Positions 1 through 6,491 of a DNA stretch of 7,185 bases are shown here, piece after piece. Below the pieces are notes generated by a model. It worked only from the letters and a program-made list of their open reading frames with translations. It had not been told where the DNA came from and made no database searches. The translations under genes and the position numbers were made by a program. Numbering within the stretch: position 1 is the stretch's first letter; every line of letters starts with the position of its first letter. The stretch comes from Promethearchaeota archaeon (GTDB lineage Archaea > Asgardarchaeota > Lokiarchaeia > Sigynarchaeales > SOKP01). The stretch covers positions 1 to 7,185 of the forward strand of contig WJKD01000486.1 of NCBI GenBank assembly GCA_014729315.1. The letters are read 5' to 3'.

Positions 1-809
1 CGGATACGGTGTACGTTGCCACCGCGCCGAATTTCGCAAAGGCAATGATCCTGCGCACTGTCGATGGCGGCGTGACCTGGGAAATGATGGCGCAGGCAGA
101 AGAAGCCGGAATTCCCAATCGCTACCCGATGGATCTGGTGGTCAATCCCAATAATTCGCGGGAAGTTTATGCGGTGTTTTCAGGATTTGGCACGTCTCAT
201 TTATTCCGATCGCCGGATGCCGGAATTTCCTGGATCGATATCGGCGTCGGACTGCCGGACGTCCCCACCTCTGCGGTGGCGCTCGATCCGCTGTTCCCGG
301 ATCACATTTACGTAGGCAATGATCTCGGCGTTTACGTTTCCACAGACCGCGGTTTAAATTGGGAGGAATGGAGCCGCGGCATGCCCACCGCCATTGTCAT
401 GGATTTGACCATTTCCCCGGCAAACCGGGCGCTGCGTGCAGCGATGCACGGAAATGGCGTCTGGGAGCGTAAGTTAGTCGGAGCGACCGGAACGATGGTC
501 GCCGAAGCGCCGCCTGCTAAAAGCACGACATTCCGGCTACACCAGAATTATCCCAATCCCTTCTCCAAATCCGGCAGGCAGGGGACAGCAATCACAAAAA
601 TCCGCTTTGATCTCAGCCGGACTGATGATGTCGTGCTGAAAGTCTATAATGTACTGGGTCAGGAAATATTGACGCTGGCGCAGGGGAAATATCCACCGGG
701 TCGGCACGAAATCGGATTCGAGGCAGCGAATCTGCCGGCAGGTGTTTATCCGTACGTGCTGCGAATCGGGGATCGTGTGTTGACGAAGAAGATGTTGGTT
801 GTAGATTGA
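1..809 (+). CDS. Secreted Asp-box repeat protein with T9SS type A sorting domain (3' end only)
   Basis: The reading frame is open to the left edge (first full codon at 3) and ends with TGA at 807-809, so the N-terminus and any signal peptide lie outside the window. Numbering residues from the GTG at 9, three Asp-box motifs (S/T-x-D-x-G-x-x-W) occur at about 17-24 (TVDGGVTW), 68-75 (SPDAGISW) and 111-118 (STDRGLNW). They are typical of BNR/sialidase-like or Vps10-like beta-propellers. From about residue 175 comes a T9SS type A C-terminal domain: QNYPNPF, then ITKIRFDL, KVYNVLGQE, LPAGVYPYVLRIGDRVLTKKM. In the family this domain directs export across the outer membrane and is cleaved or anchored there. 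The propeller's ligand or enzymatic role cannot be inferred. The last 91 codons before KMLVVD are repeated at 6862-7134. The codon use looks more GC-rich than that of the minus-strand genes that follow. Confidence 0.9.
   Translation, partial: DTVYVATAPNFAKAMILRTVDGGVTWEMMAQAEEAGIPNRYPMDLVVNPNNSREVYAVFSGFGTSHLFRSPDAGISWIDIGVGLPDVPTSAVALDPLFPDHIYVGNDLGVYVSTDRGLNWEEWSRGMPTAIVMDLTISPANRALRAAMHGNGVWERKLVGATGTMVAEAPPAKSTTFRLHQNYPNPFSKSGRQGTAITKIRFDLSRTDDVVLKVYNVLGQEILTLAQGKYPPGRHEIGFEAANLPAGVYPYVLRIGDRVLTKKMLVVD
516..788 (+). repeat. Direct repeat copy 1: T9SS sorting-domain DNA
   Basis: These 273 nt align without any gap to 6862-7134. Comparing codon by codon I count 27 nucleotide differences (about 90% identity) and about 9 amino-acid differences. 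This copy sits in the intact gene and continues into the final KMLVVD and stop. The two copies have the same orientation and bracket the whole defence region. Confidence 0.88.
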
Positions 810-911
810 TTTTGTGGGATTTGTTTGAGACGGAATTTCGAAATACGGATTATGGAGAGTGGGGGAGAAAAACATGCCCTTATCTGATTAGAACATAATT
901 ATACCCATTTA
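810..911. other. Intergenic junction between the T9SS gene and the cassette region
   Basis: This stretch of about 100 nt lies between the converging stops of the T9SS gene (+) and the AbiJ-like gene (-). Base composition shifts across it from GC-richer to AT-rich. It should contain the attC site of the AbiJ-like cassette, but only a possible first box (887-894) is visible and no matching right arm follows. I see no clear U-tract terminator hairpin. Confidence 0.5.
887..894 (-). other. Possible R'' box of a truncated attC site
   Basis: The minus strand reads GTTCTAAT, 17 nt beyond the AbiJ-like stop codon. If the AbiJ-like gene is a cassette beginning TTAGAAC (1778 downward), the R'' box of its own attC should be GTTCTAAC, so 7 of 8 bases match. 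No inverted arm or closing GTTRRRY box follows, so any attC here has been cut off. An eight-base match alone is weak evidence. Confidence 0.35.
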
Positions 912-1760
912 CTATGTTTCAATTTTTAATTCAGATACCTTGCCAAGTAAATAGTTGATAAATCCAGAGCATGCTACCAGCATAAATTTGGCATCACTAA
1001 ATGAAATATTATTCTCTTCAAGGATCGAATGCCTAATTCCCCCTTCATCACTTGTATAGCCATATAGTGAGCTAAAAGCTTTTTCTAAAGCCGGATGGAT
1101 AGAAGTTCGGTCATTCAATAGTTTCAGCGCAGATCCAAGAGTAGCTTTTTGATTACCGGAGAGTGTACGACAAATATTCTCCACAGCCGAAATTGATTCT
1201 TTTATTGAATTTCGATAATCAGGATTTTTACGATCAGAAAGTAATGATAAAGCCGTATTTAGATGCAGATTAATTCCACTAAGTTTTGAATTAGAAGCTG
1301 TTTCAATTGCTTCGATTTCATGCACATCAGTAATTGGTGTTATTTCATTGTTAACGAAACGATATCCAGAATTCTCCTTTTCTAAAAAAACATTGCACAA
1401 CTCAATAAATGATTTAGTGAATGGACTTACAAACTTTGCTGTAAATTCAATTAGATCATAAACCTCATTCCATTCGCAGGAAAAAAAATACTCACGCACT
1501 TTGCTAACAGCACTTTCAAATCTAGGCAAGTTATCAACAGGTAATTTGAAGTAAGAAAGCCAGTATTTACGCAAAAGATTATTTATATTCTGAGATTCCC
1601 TTGACCAACCGATTCCATATTTTTCGTATGGGCGCCATTTTTCCCAATAGCTGATATGAATTGCTGACCAGAGGCTATTTCTCAATTCTGCATCCATTTC
1701 TTCTAGTTGCAAAGCTTTCGAAATTGGTTTTATCTCTTTTCTTTGTGAAAATAGTGCCAT
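912..1760 (-). CDS. AbiJ-NTD4 family protein (putative abortive-infection / defence protein)
   Basis: This 282-residue protein resembles proteins annotated with the AbiJ N-terminal domain 4. The recognisable features are the opening LFSQRK and LRNSLW (27-31), a charged WEKWRPYEKYG segment (39-49), SGYRFVNNEITPITD (131-145), DRKNPDYRNSIKESISAVE (177-194) and IHPALEKAFSSLYGYTSDEGGIRHSILE (221-248). The helical C-terminal half resembles the HEPN-like half found in this family. I do not see a canonical HEPN Rx4-6H motif. R218 with H222 and the pair R243-H244 are the nearest candidates. AbiJ relatives are linked with abortive infection, but the activity of this protein is inferred. The ATG at 1760 is preceded by AGGA with a 7-nt spacer. 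It starts 18 nt after the attC crossover point, as expected for a promoterless cassette gene, so it may depend on read-through from upstream. Stop TAG at 912-914. Confidence 0.8.
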   Translation of the reverse strand: MALFSQRKEIKPISKALQLEEMDAELRNSLWSAIHISYWEKWRPYEKYGIGWSRESQNINNLLRKYWLSYFKLPVDNLPRFESAVSKVREYFFSCEWNEVYDLIEFTAKFVSPFTKSFIELCNVFLEKENSGYRFVNNEITPITDVHEIEAIETASNSKLSGINLHLNTALSLLSDRKNPDYRNSIKESISAVENICRTLSGNQKATLGSALKLLNDRTSIHPALEKAFSSLYGYTSDEGGIRHSILEENNISFSDAKFMLVACSGFINYLLGKVSELKIET

Positions 1761-1779
1761 AGTTTTTTCCTGTTCTAAC
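1754..1779 (-). promoter_or_regulatory. Cassette start and ribosome binding site of the AbiJ-like gene
   Basis: On the minus strand the attC R' box GTTAGAAC (1779 to 1772) runs directly into AGGAAAAAACT and then ATG at 1760. AGGA is the Shine-Dalgarno element, 7 nt from the start. There is no room for a promoter between the crossover point and the start codon, a usual feature of integron cassettes. Confidence 0.6.
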
Positions 1780-1786
1780 GCTGCGA

Positions 1787-1848
1787 AAACCTGCTTTTAT
1801 CGGTGCGTAGAGAGCAGCGCGAACGAAGCGACGATAAAAGTCAGGTTT
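1787..1848. repeat. Imperfect inverted repeat forming the attC stem
   Basis: The arms at 1787-1802 and 1832-1848 are complementary over 16 bp, with one unpaired T at 1841. They enclose 29 nt. There is no T-tract right after either arm that would make a convincing terminator. Read with the flanking GTTCTAAC (1772-1779) and GT|TAGCC (1857-1858 joined to 2511-2515), the structure is better explained as attC. Confidence 0.85.
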
Positions 1849-2429
1849 ATTGCTTTGTGTGTGCCCGGCATGGTGCGTATATGTTTAGTTAATACGAATA
1901 TACACAAATTATCCAGAGGGTGCAAGTCCCTTATGGGCGAGTTGGCGAGTTCTCCGTTTACTGACGGAAGCCCATTAGTAAGCCGCAAGGGCGTTCCGGG
2001 CGACCGGAAGTCTGAAAGAAGCGGGACTAGTCTGTACGGACGAATTCGCCAAATGGCGGACGTACGAGGCATAGCTTTGTGGGTGAGCAACCACATCTTT
2101 GTGAAGCCCGAAGCCAACAAACTTAGCTATGTAGATGCAGCCGGCATAGACTCAACGGATAAGCACCTTACCCGGGGAGATCTGTCAGATGTCGTGCCAG
2201 CCGTTTACGACTGATTGCCCGACACATGGACGAAATAGTCCATGACAGAAGTCAGCCGAGATCATAGTAGCCCAACGCCCGGATTAATACCTGGGACATG
2301 GTGAAGGATCGAACATTAACCCGTTCCGGATTGATTTGGGATGAACATGGACGAATGGTAGTTTCCAAGTCCTGTTCAAGCCCATTTTAAGAAAGAACAC
2401 AGTCAATACACACATGACTGATGGTTAAT

Positions 2430-2464
2430 GAACCGCCGCATACGAGAACCGTACGTGCGGGGTG
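2430..2464 (+). ncRNA. Group II intron domain V (catalytic hairpin)
   Basis: CCGCA (2436-2440) pairs with TGCGG (2456-2460) and TACG (2441-2444) pairs with CGTA (2450-2453) around an AGAAC loop. A two-base bulge, CG at 2454-2455, lies on the 3' strand, which is the diagnostic feature of domain V. The lower helix is imperfect: the bases before 2436 (AACCG) do not pair fully with GGTG after 2460. A one-base loss there is possible, so catalytic competence is uncertain. Confidence 0.78.
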
Positions 2465-2470
2465 CGAGAG

Positions 2471-2510
2471 GCGCACTCCAGTGGGAAACCGCTGGAGCCG
2501 CCTACTCGAT
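2471..2510 (+). ncRNA. Group II intron domain VI and 3' splice site
   Basis: CTCCAGTGG (2476-2484) pairs with CCGCTGGAG (2489-2497), with one T-G wobble, and is capped by a GAAA tetraloop (2485-2488). The tail CCGCCTACTCGAT ends the intron at 2510. A2504, seven bases from the end, is the likely branch-point adenosine. Confidence 0.75.
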
Positions 2511-5500
2511 TAGCCCAATATTTCATTCATTCGCTCTTGGAAATAGCTTGGGTATTTTTCAATCACCGCCCTGGCTTCGTCCCGATTTTTTTTCAGTACT
2601 TTGACGAGATCCTTTTTTTGAGTCGCCGTCAGGTTCATAGATGCGATGAGATCTTGAGAGATGACCCGGTCTGAAAAACCAAGCTCATAAAGAGCGATGG
2701 CAGTTTCCGTTGGCAGGCCATATTTAAGGCGCTTTTGAAAAAGTTGCAGACGATTGATTGAATCGCCTGTTCCGTCACGCTCCAATATTTCTACAAATTC
2801 ACAAACTGCACTCACAAGAAGAGCACCATCATAGGCAATGCCGCCCTCGCAGATATCAATAATATTCTCGAGTTTGACTTTTCTGGGTCTCTTTCCTTTA
2901 CCAAGCCTACATTTATTCTTGTCGGCAATTAGGAAAAGCTCATGAAATTGAGTCCCAAACATCCACTTCTTTGTAATATCTTTCAGGACATCTTTTTTGT
3001 CGAACTTATTGAAGGCCCTGTTGTGGATATGACCCACTATTAACGGCCAAGTGATATCAAAAAGGTCCTCTCCACTTTGAGCGGCAAGCAGTGTATCTGC
3101 ATTATTTTTTACCCACGTCTCAATATCTATGGCATCGTTAACACCATAGAGTGTTCTACCAAACGCTTTTCTGCGATTAATATCGGTTATGTGGTTTGAA
3201 ATATTGTCAGCCAGTACCATGAACAGCTTTAGTATCTGCTCACGCTTTTCCTCGTCCGCTAAAAAATATGCCAAAGTTTGTTCTGCCAACTCAGCAATGT
3301 CAGTTTCCGAAAGAGCACTCTCACCTATATCCCAGTTTGAAAGAAGAAAGCTCTCGATAGAAGAGAGAATTTGGCTAAAAAATTCGAACTGAGGTGCCAC
3401 TACCTCGACAGTGAAGCCACGCTCTCCATATTCCTTTGCAATCTTGCTAATAACTTCGTTTAGGGAATTCAACCCAATTATATGGGCCTCAGCAAAAGAC
3501 AGAATATCCCATGTCAACACATGATTTCTTTTGTCATTTGCATTGTTTCGATCGTTCCGAATATTCATCGGGATCAGTTGAAAGAGACTGCTGGCACATT
3601 CTTCTGAGTTTTTAGGATCAAGCAGTTCTTTAACTATATCCCATCGCCAGCCGTCCTTTTGGGTACGTCGCTTATCATACACAATTGGGTCGGCAAACAG
3701 TATGCTACCTTCGGTATGCATTCCAGCTCGACCAGCCCGACCAATGAGATTGTGGAAGTCACGAACTTTGATTCTTTCTAACCCCTGATACACGCTGGTC
3801 ACAATAAGATATCGAATGGGAAGGTTTACGCCTTGTGCTAATGTTGATGTGCATACAACAAACCTCACAAGATTTTCACGCATAGCATGTTCCACTGAAA
3901 GACGGATACCGTGTGGTGTATTGCCATGATGAGAAAATATGCCATACTTGGCACTCATTGAAGCTGAGGCTGAATTACCAAGGTTTTCTACATGGAGATA
4001 ATGAAGCCGCTCAATCTCTTTCAGGTCTGAAAACTCTTGTGGCAGTGGAAATGGAATACCACGTTGAATGAAATCAACCGCTTTTTCACAGATGCTTGCA
4101 GCAGTTGATTTTTTCCCGCAGAAAATAGCAATGCTTCCGTTGCTAGATAGTTTAATTCCAAGATAAAGGGCAATTGCTTGACCGTCTTTCTTCTCTGGAA
4201 AAAACCGATCCTTTTGCTCTCTACCTCTTCTGCCAAGGTTGAATCGCTCGATTACCCTTGGAACGAAAAATTCATTTTGTTCAGCGTCACGGCTGTCAAC
4301 GTACTCAATTCTTCCCAATTGATCGAGCCAGCTTGCAAATCCGACAGATCTGAAAGTTGGAATCAGTGATGTCCCTTCGACGACATTGGAGTCACCATTC
4401 AGCCATTCACCGACAGACTCAGCATTACTAATGACAGCAGAGATCAGCACTTTCTGGGCATCGTCGGGAATCATTGAAAGTAACGAAGTCAAGAGCAGCT
4501 CATAAGTGATCCCACGAGTGCCGCTATCAAACTGGTGACCTTCATCAAAGACCAGCATTCCGACATGAATCGCTAACTCCGGGGTGTGCCGAAGGACGTA
4601 GAGTAACTTTTCAGGAGTTACAACAAGAATCTGCTGGTGCCCCAATAATTCAGCAATTTCGAAATCGGCCTGAAGCGCATCAGATAATTCATCAACTTTA
4701 GTAGATTCATTGTGAAATGCATTAACGAGACTGTTTTTGATCTCATGGCAAAGTGCCCTAAAAGGAGCGATGATGATAGCCAGAGAAACCCGATCTGCAA
4801 GGAATGCGCTTCGAAGTATCAGCTCAGTTGCCTTCGTTTTACCTGCACTTGTAGGCATTTGAACAATTGCTGATTCACCTTTGAGAACACCAGCCTTACC
4901 CAAGAGGTGTTGTGCAGGCCAGAGTTCTTTGATAAACGACTCTTTTTGCAACGCATAAAGCCATTTATCATGAGGCTGTTCCGAATATAAAGGCAGAGCT
5001 TTCCAAGTGGAGTTTTCGAGCTTTCTTTTCAAAACAGATGAAATCATATCTCCAAAAAGGAGCTCCCGTGGTGTGCCGAAGTCATAGACAGTGTTTCTCA
5101 GCTTTGCAGCTAAATCAATGAGGTTATCTTCGCCTGTTCCGTTCTCGAAAAACTGAAGGAGCCAATGAGAAATGCCATCGATTGATTCGCCAAATGGCCC
5201 CGCAGAGCCTTCAAAATTGGTTTCAAGGTCGGCTTGCAACAACCAGAGCAAAAGGTCTTCCAGACCAGCGCAATCCAGATCCGGACAGTCGCCATCAATG
5301 CGCTTTGCCAATACCGATGCACTTCCGGGAAGATCACACAAGTAATACGATGCAGAGCCGAGAAGTATAAGATACGGATCAAGAACCTCTTTCAGCCCTG
5401 ACTGAAGAAAGGAATCGAAAAAACGGGCAGAGAACAGCAAGTTGGTTCTCAGCTCCGAGACAGAGTCAGGCTCTGACTCTCCCCGGTTAATAGCAGCGGC

Positions 5501-5653
5501 AAGATCCCCCAAAAGGGCAATTGAGACGGTGAAAAGTTTGGCCGGATCTTGTTTAATTTTTATGTGGTGCTCTTCTGGAACACCATACTCAATCATTTTG
5601 GCCTTTGACCGAGTAACACCCAATAGCAACTGGGATTTCTGTTCAGGCCTCAT
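2510..5653 (-). CDS. hamB: HamB, Hachiman anti-phage superfamily 2 helicase
   Basis: From the ATG at 5653 the protein has 1047 residues. Helicase motifs appear in order: Walker A MPTSAGKT (266-273), Ia APFRAL (296-301), Ib TPEKL (346-350), Walker B DEGH (370-373), III SAVIS (405-409), IV AIFCGKK (509-515), V CTSTLAQGVNLP (601-612) and VI HNLIGRAGRAG (634-644). About 240 residues precede the ATPase and about 400 follow it, with no motif I can name. Alone it would be a generic DEAD/DEAH (Ski2-like) helicase. Next to a DUF1837 gene it is the helicase of Hachiman, which in studied systems senses abnormal or single-stranded DNA and controls the HamA nuclease. The start is set by GGAGG at 5665-5661; a longer frame from TTG at 5683 lacks this support. 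It overlaps hamA by 11 nt. The stop TAA (2512-2510) lies in the attC R'' box, and its last base is supplied by the intron end. Confidence 0.92.
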   Translation of the reverse strand: MRPEQKSQLLLGVTRSKAKMIEYGVPEEHHIKIKQDPAKLFTVSIALLGDLAAAINRGESEPDSVSELRTNLLFSARFFDSFLQSGLKEVLDPYLILLGSASYYLCDLPGSASVLAKRIDGDCPDLDCAGLEDLLLWLLQADLETNFEGSAGPFGESIDGISHWLLQFFENGTGEDNLIDLAAKLRNTVYDFGTPRELLFGDMISSVLKRKLENSTWKALPLYSEQPHDKWLYALQKESFIKELWPAQHLLGKAGVLKGESAIVQMPTSAGKTKATELILRSAFLADRVSLAIIIAPFRALCHEIKNSLVNAFHNESTKVDELSDALQADFEIAELLGHQQILVVTPEKLLYVLRHTPELAIHVGMLVFDEGHQFDSGTRGITYELLLTSLLSMIPDDAQKVLISAVISNAESVGEWLNGDSNVVEGTSLIPTFRSVGFASWLDQLGRIEYVDSRDAEQNEFFVPRVIERFNLGRRGREQKDRFFPEKKDGQAIALYLGIKLSSNGSIAIFCGKKSTAASICEKAVDFIQRGIPFPLPQEFSDLKEIERLHYLHVENLGNSASASMSAKYGIFSHHGNTPHGIRLSVEHAMRENLVRFVVCTSTLAQGVNLPIRYLIVTSVYQGLERIKVRDFHNLIGRAGRAGMHTEGSILFADPIVYDKRRTQKDGWRWDIVKELLDPKNSEECASSLFQLIPMNIRNDRNNANDKRNHVLTWDILSFAEAHIIGLNSLNEVISKIAKEYGERGFTVEVVAPQFEFFSQILSSIESFLLSNWDIGESALSETDIAELAEQTLAYFLADEEKREQILKLFMVLADNISNHITDINRRKAFGRTLYGVNDAIDIETWVKNNADTLLAAQSGEDLFDITWPLIVGHIHNRAFNKFDKKDVLKDITKKWMFGTQFHELFLIADKNKCRLGKGKRPRKVKLENIIDICEGGIAYDGALLVSAVCEFVEILERDGTGDSINRLQLFQKRLKYGLPTETAIALYELGFSDRVISQDLIASMNLTATQKKDLVKVLKKNRDEARAVIEKYPSYFQERMNEILG

Positions 5654-6491
5654 CCGCAGCCCTCCTATAAAGTTCGTGGACAAGCTCCATCATACCGGGA
5701 CCCTTGATAACTAAGAGAACCAGATTATCGCCGTTTGGATGAGGAAAGAATATCTTGGATTTTGCGGATTTGGGGATTTTACTACAGTCTGATAAAGCCA
5801 ATTCATCAGCATCAAAACACTCATCAGAAATGATTGCCGCCGCGCCGTAAGTCTCCTTGTAGGGAAAATCAACGGGACTCTGGAATCGCTCAATTTTTTG
5901 AGCCTGTTCGATATCCCTTCTTTCAAATAGTTTTTGTTTGATGAAATTCAACGACTCATCTATTCGAATGTGGTCCTTGGCCGAATGATTGATAGCATGC
6001 TGTAGACGGTTGATCTTAGAGTTGGAAAACTTTGTCTTGGACTCAAAAACAAACAGAACATCCTTGGCCGAGGCTTTGCCGTCTTTTTTATTAAATTGAA
6101 ATCCGATTACATCGCTACCTTTTGGAGATTCATCCCGAACAACTTTCGATGACCATCGCACTCTGGGAACCCAATATCCGAGAAGCCATTGGAGATAATC
6201 GGAAACAAGAATCTCCCCAAAGTCTCCTGCTCGGATGCCCGGACCGAGTTTTGTTGATTTACTCGGAAATTTTATATTAGTCAGGTAATCTGATCTTGTG
6301 CGTTTACCTCGGAGAAAATCAATGTCGGTATCCAGACAATAGTGATTTCGGAAATGCTTTGCCCAAGCTGAGAGTATGGCATCATCTTCCTCATGGCAGA
6401 AATTCCATACCTCGACATCTTTACCATCTGCGGTTTTCAACCGTTCGCCAGTATCAACAAACCATTTAGTGTGTTCCGAAGTCCAAGGCAT
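5643..6491 (-). CDS. hamA: HamA, DUF1837 PD-(D/E)xK nuclease of Hachiman
   Basis: This 282-residue protein is of typical HamA size. The nuclease signature is readable: GDFGEILVSDYL with E93, GSDVIGF with D127, and FVFESKTKF with E150-x-K152. Together these give the acidic-acidic-ExK pattern of PD-(D/E)xK enzymes, so the active site looks intact. In studied Hachiman systems HamA is a DNA-cutting effector held by the HamB helicase and released when HamB meets damaged or phage DNA, leading to DNA loss and death of the infected cell. That mechanism is known for relatives and inferred here. The ATG at 6491 is preceded by AAGGA with a spacer of about 6 nt. The gene overlaps hamB by 11 nt, so the two are almost certainly co-translated. 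Its start is 29 nt inside the cassette boundary at 6520. Confidence 0.92.
   Translation of the reverse strand: MPWTSEHTKWFVDTGERLKTADGKDVEVWNFCHEEDDAILSAWAKHFRNHYCLDTDIDFLRGKRTRSDYLTNIKFPSKSTKLGPGIRAGDFGEILVSDYLQWLLGYWVPRVRWSSKVVRDESPKGSDVIGFQFNKKDGKASAKDVLFVFESKTKFSNSKINRLQHAINHSAKDHIRIDESLNFIKQKLFERRDIEQAQKIERFQSPVDFPYKETYGAAAIISDECFDADELALSDCSKIPKSAKSKIFFPHPNGDNLVLLVIKGPGMMELVHELYRRAADEA
5654..5665 (-). promoter_or_regulatory. Ribosome binding site of hamB, inside hamA
   Basis: The minus strand reads GGAGG (5665-5661), a 7-nt spacer GCTGCGG, then ATG at 5653. This near-ideal Shine-Dalgarno decides the start in favour of 5653 over the TTG at 5683. It lies within the last codons of hamA, which implies translational coupling. 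Confidence 0.8.

Larger units (their letters stand above)
1859..2510 (+). mobile_element. ORF-less group II intron, IIC-attC type
   Basis: This 652-nt ribozyme begins GTGTGCCCGG (group II 5' consensus GTGYG). It includes the domain I text GGTGCAAGTCC (1919-1929) and a perfect 7-bp hairpin at 2225-2244, probably domain III. It ends in domain V (about 2430-2464) and domain VI (about 2471-2510), finishing CTACTCGAT. Introns of this class normally encode a reverse transcriptase/maturase in domain IV. Here the space before domain V is only about 150 nt and has no long open frame, so mobility or assisted splicing would need a protein supplied in trans. It lies in attC in the orientation opposite to the cassette genes, as known for IIC-attC introns. 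Boundary 1859 was chosen because joining 1858 to 2511 restores GTTAGCC. An ACAAA at 2117-2121 could pair with the upstream exon TTTGT (1854-1858) as EBS1. Only transcripts from the plus strand could splice. Confidence 0.85.
1773..2515 (-). other. attC recombination site, interrupted by a group II intron
   Basis: The site consists of 2511-2515 joined to 1773-1858, 91 nt once the intron (1859-2510) is removed. On the minus strand it reads GGCTAAC (R''), a spacer, a left arm at 1848-1832, a loop of about 29 nt, a right arm at 1802-1787, a spacer GCAGC, and GTTAGAA (R'). The arms are 16 bp complementary, apart from one extra A in the left arm (complement of t1841). attC sites are known for such imperfect palindromes, with AAC and GTT ends and an extra base in the left arm relative to gene direction. 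The polarity therefore agrees with hamAB being the cassette that owns this site. Crossover is expected between 1779 and 1778. The length lies within the usual attC range. The loop can form a small inner hairpin (CGC/GCG). Confidence 0.78.

Noticed and set aside
537..875. 112-residue minus-strand reading frame
   Set aside because: It is antisense to the T9SS sorting domain, whose motifs are clear on the plus strand.
1787..1848. Rho-independent terminator for hamAB
   Set aside because: The hairpin is long and imperfect with a 29-nt loop and no T-tract straight after it. The flanking AAC and GTT boxes fit attC better.
1797..2120. 107-residue minus-strand reading frame across the attC and intron
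   Set aside because: It crosses the intron boundary antisense to the ribozyme, so it is a chance open frame.
1855..2214. 119-residue plus-strand reading frame
   Set aside because: It lies inside the group II intron ribozyme and shows no protein family features. Its sequence is explained by RNA structure.
2225..2244. Perfect 7-bp hairpin as a stand-alone terminator
   Set aside because: It has no T-run and fits within the expected intron structure, probably domain III.
4021..4236. Short frames within hamB and hamA on both strands
   Set aside because: They overlap conserved helicase and nuclease coding sequence in other frames and have no supporting motifs.
5654..5683. hamB start at TTG 5683
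   Set aside because: It has a rare start codon and no good ribosome binding site, whereas ATG 5653 has GGAGG at ideal spacing.
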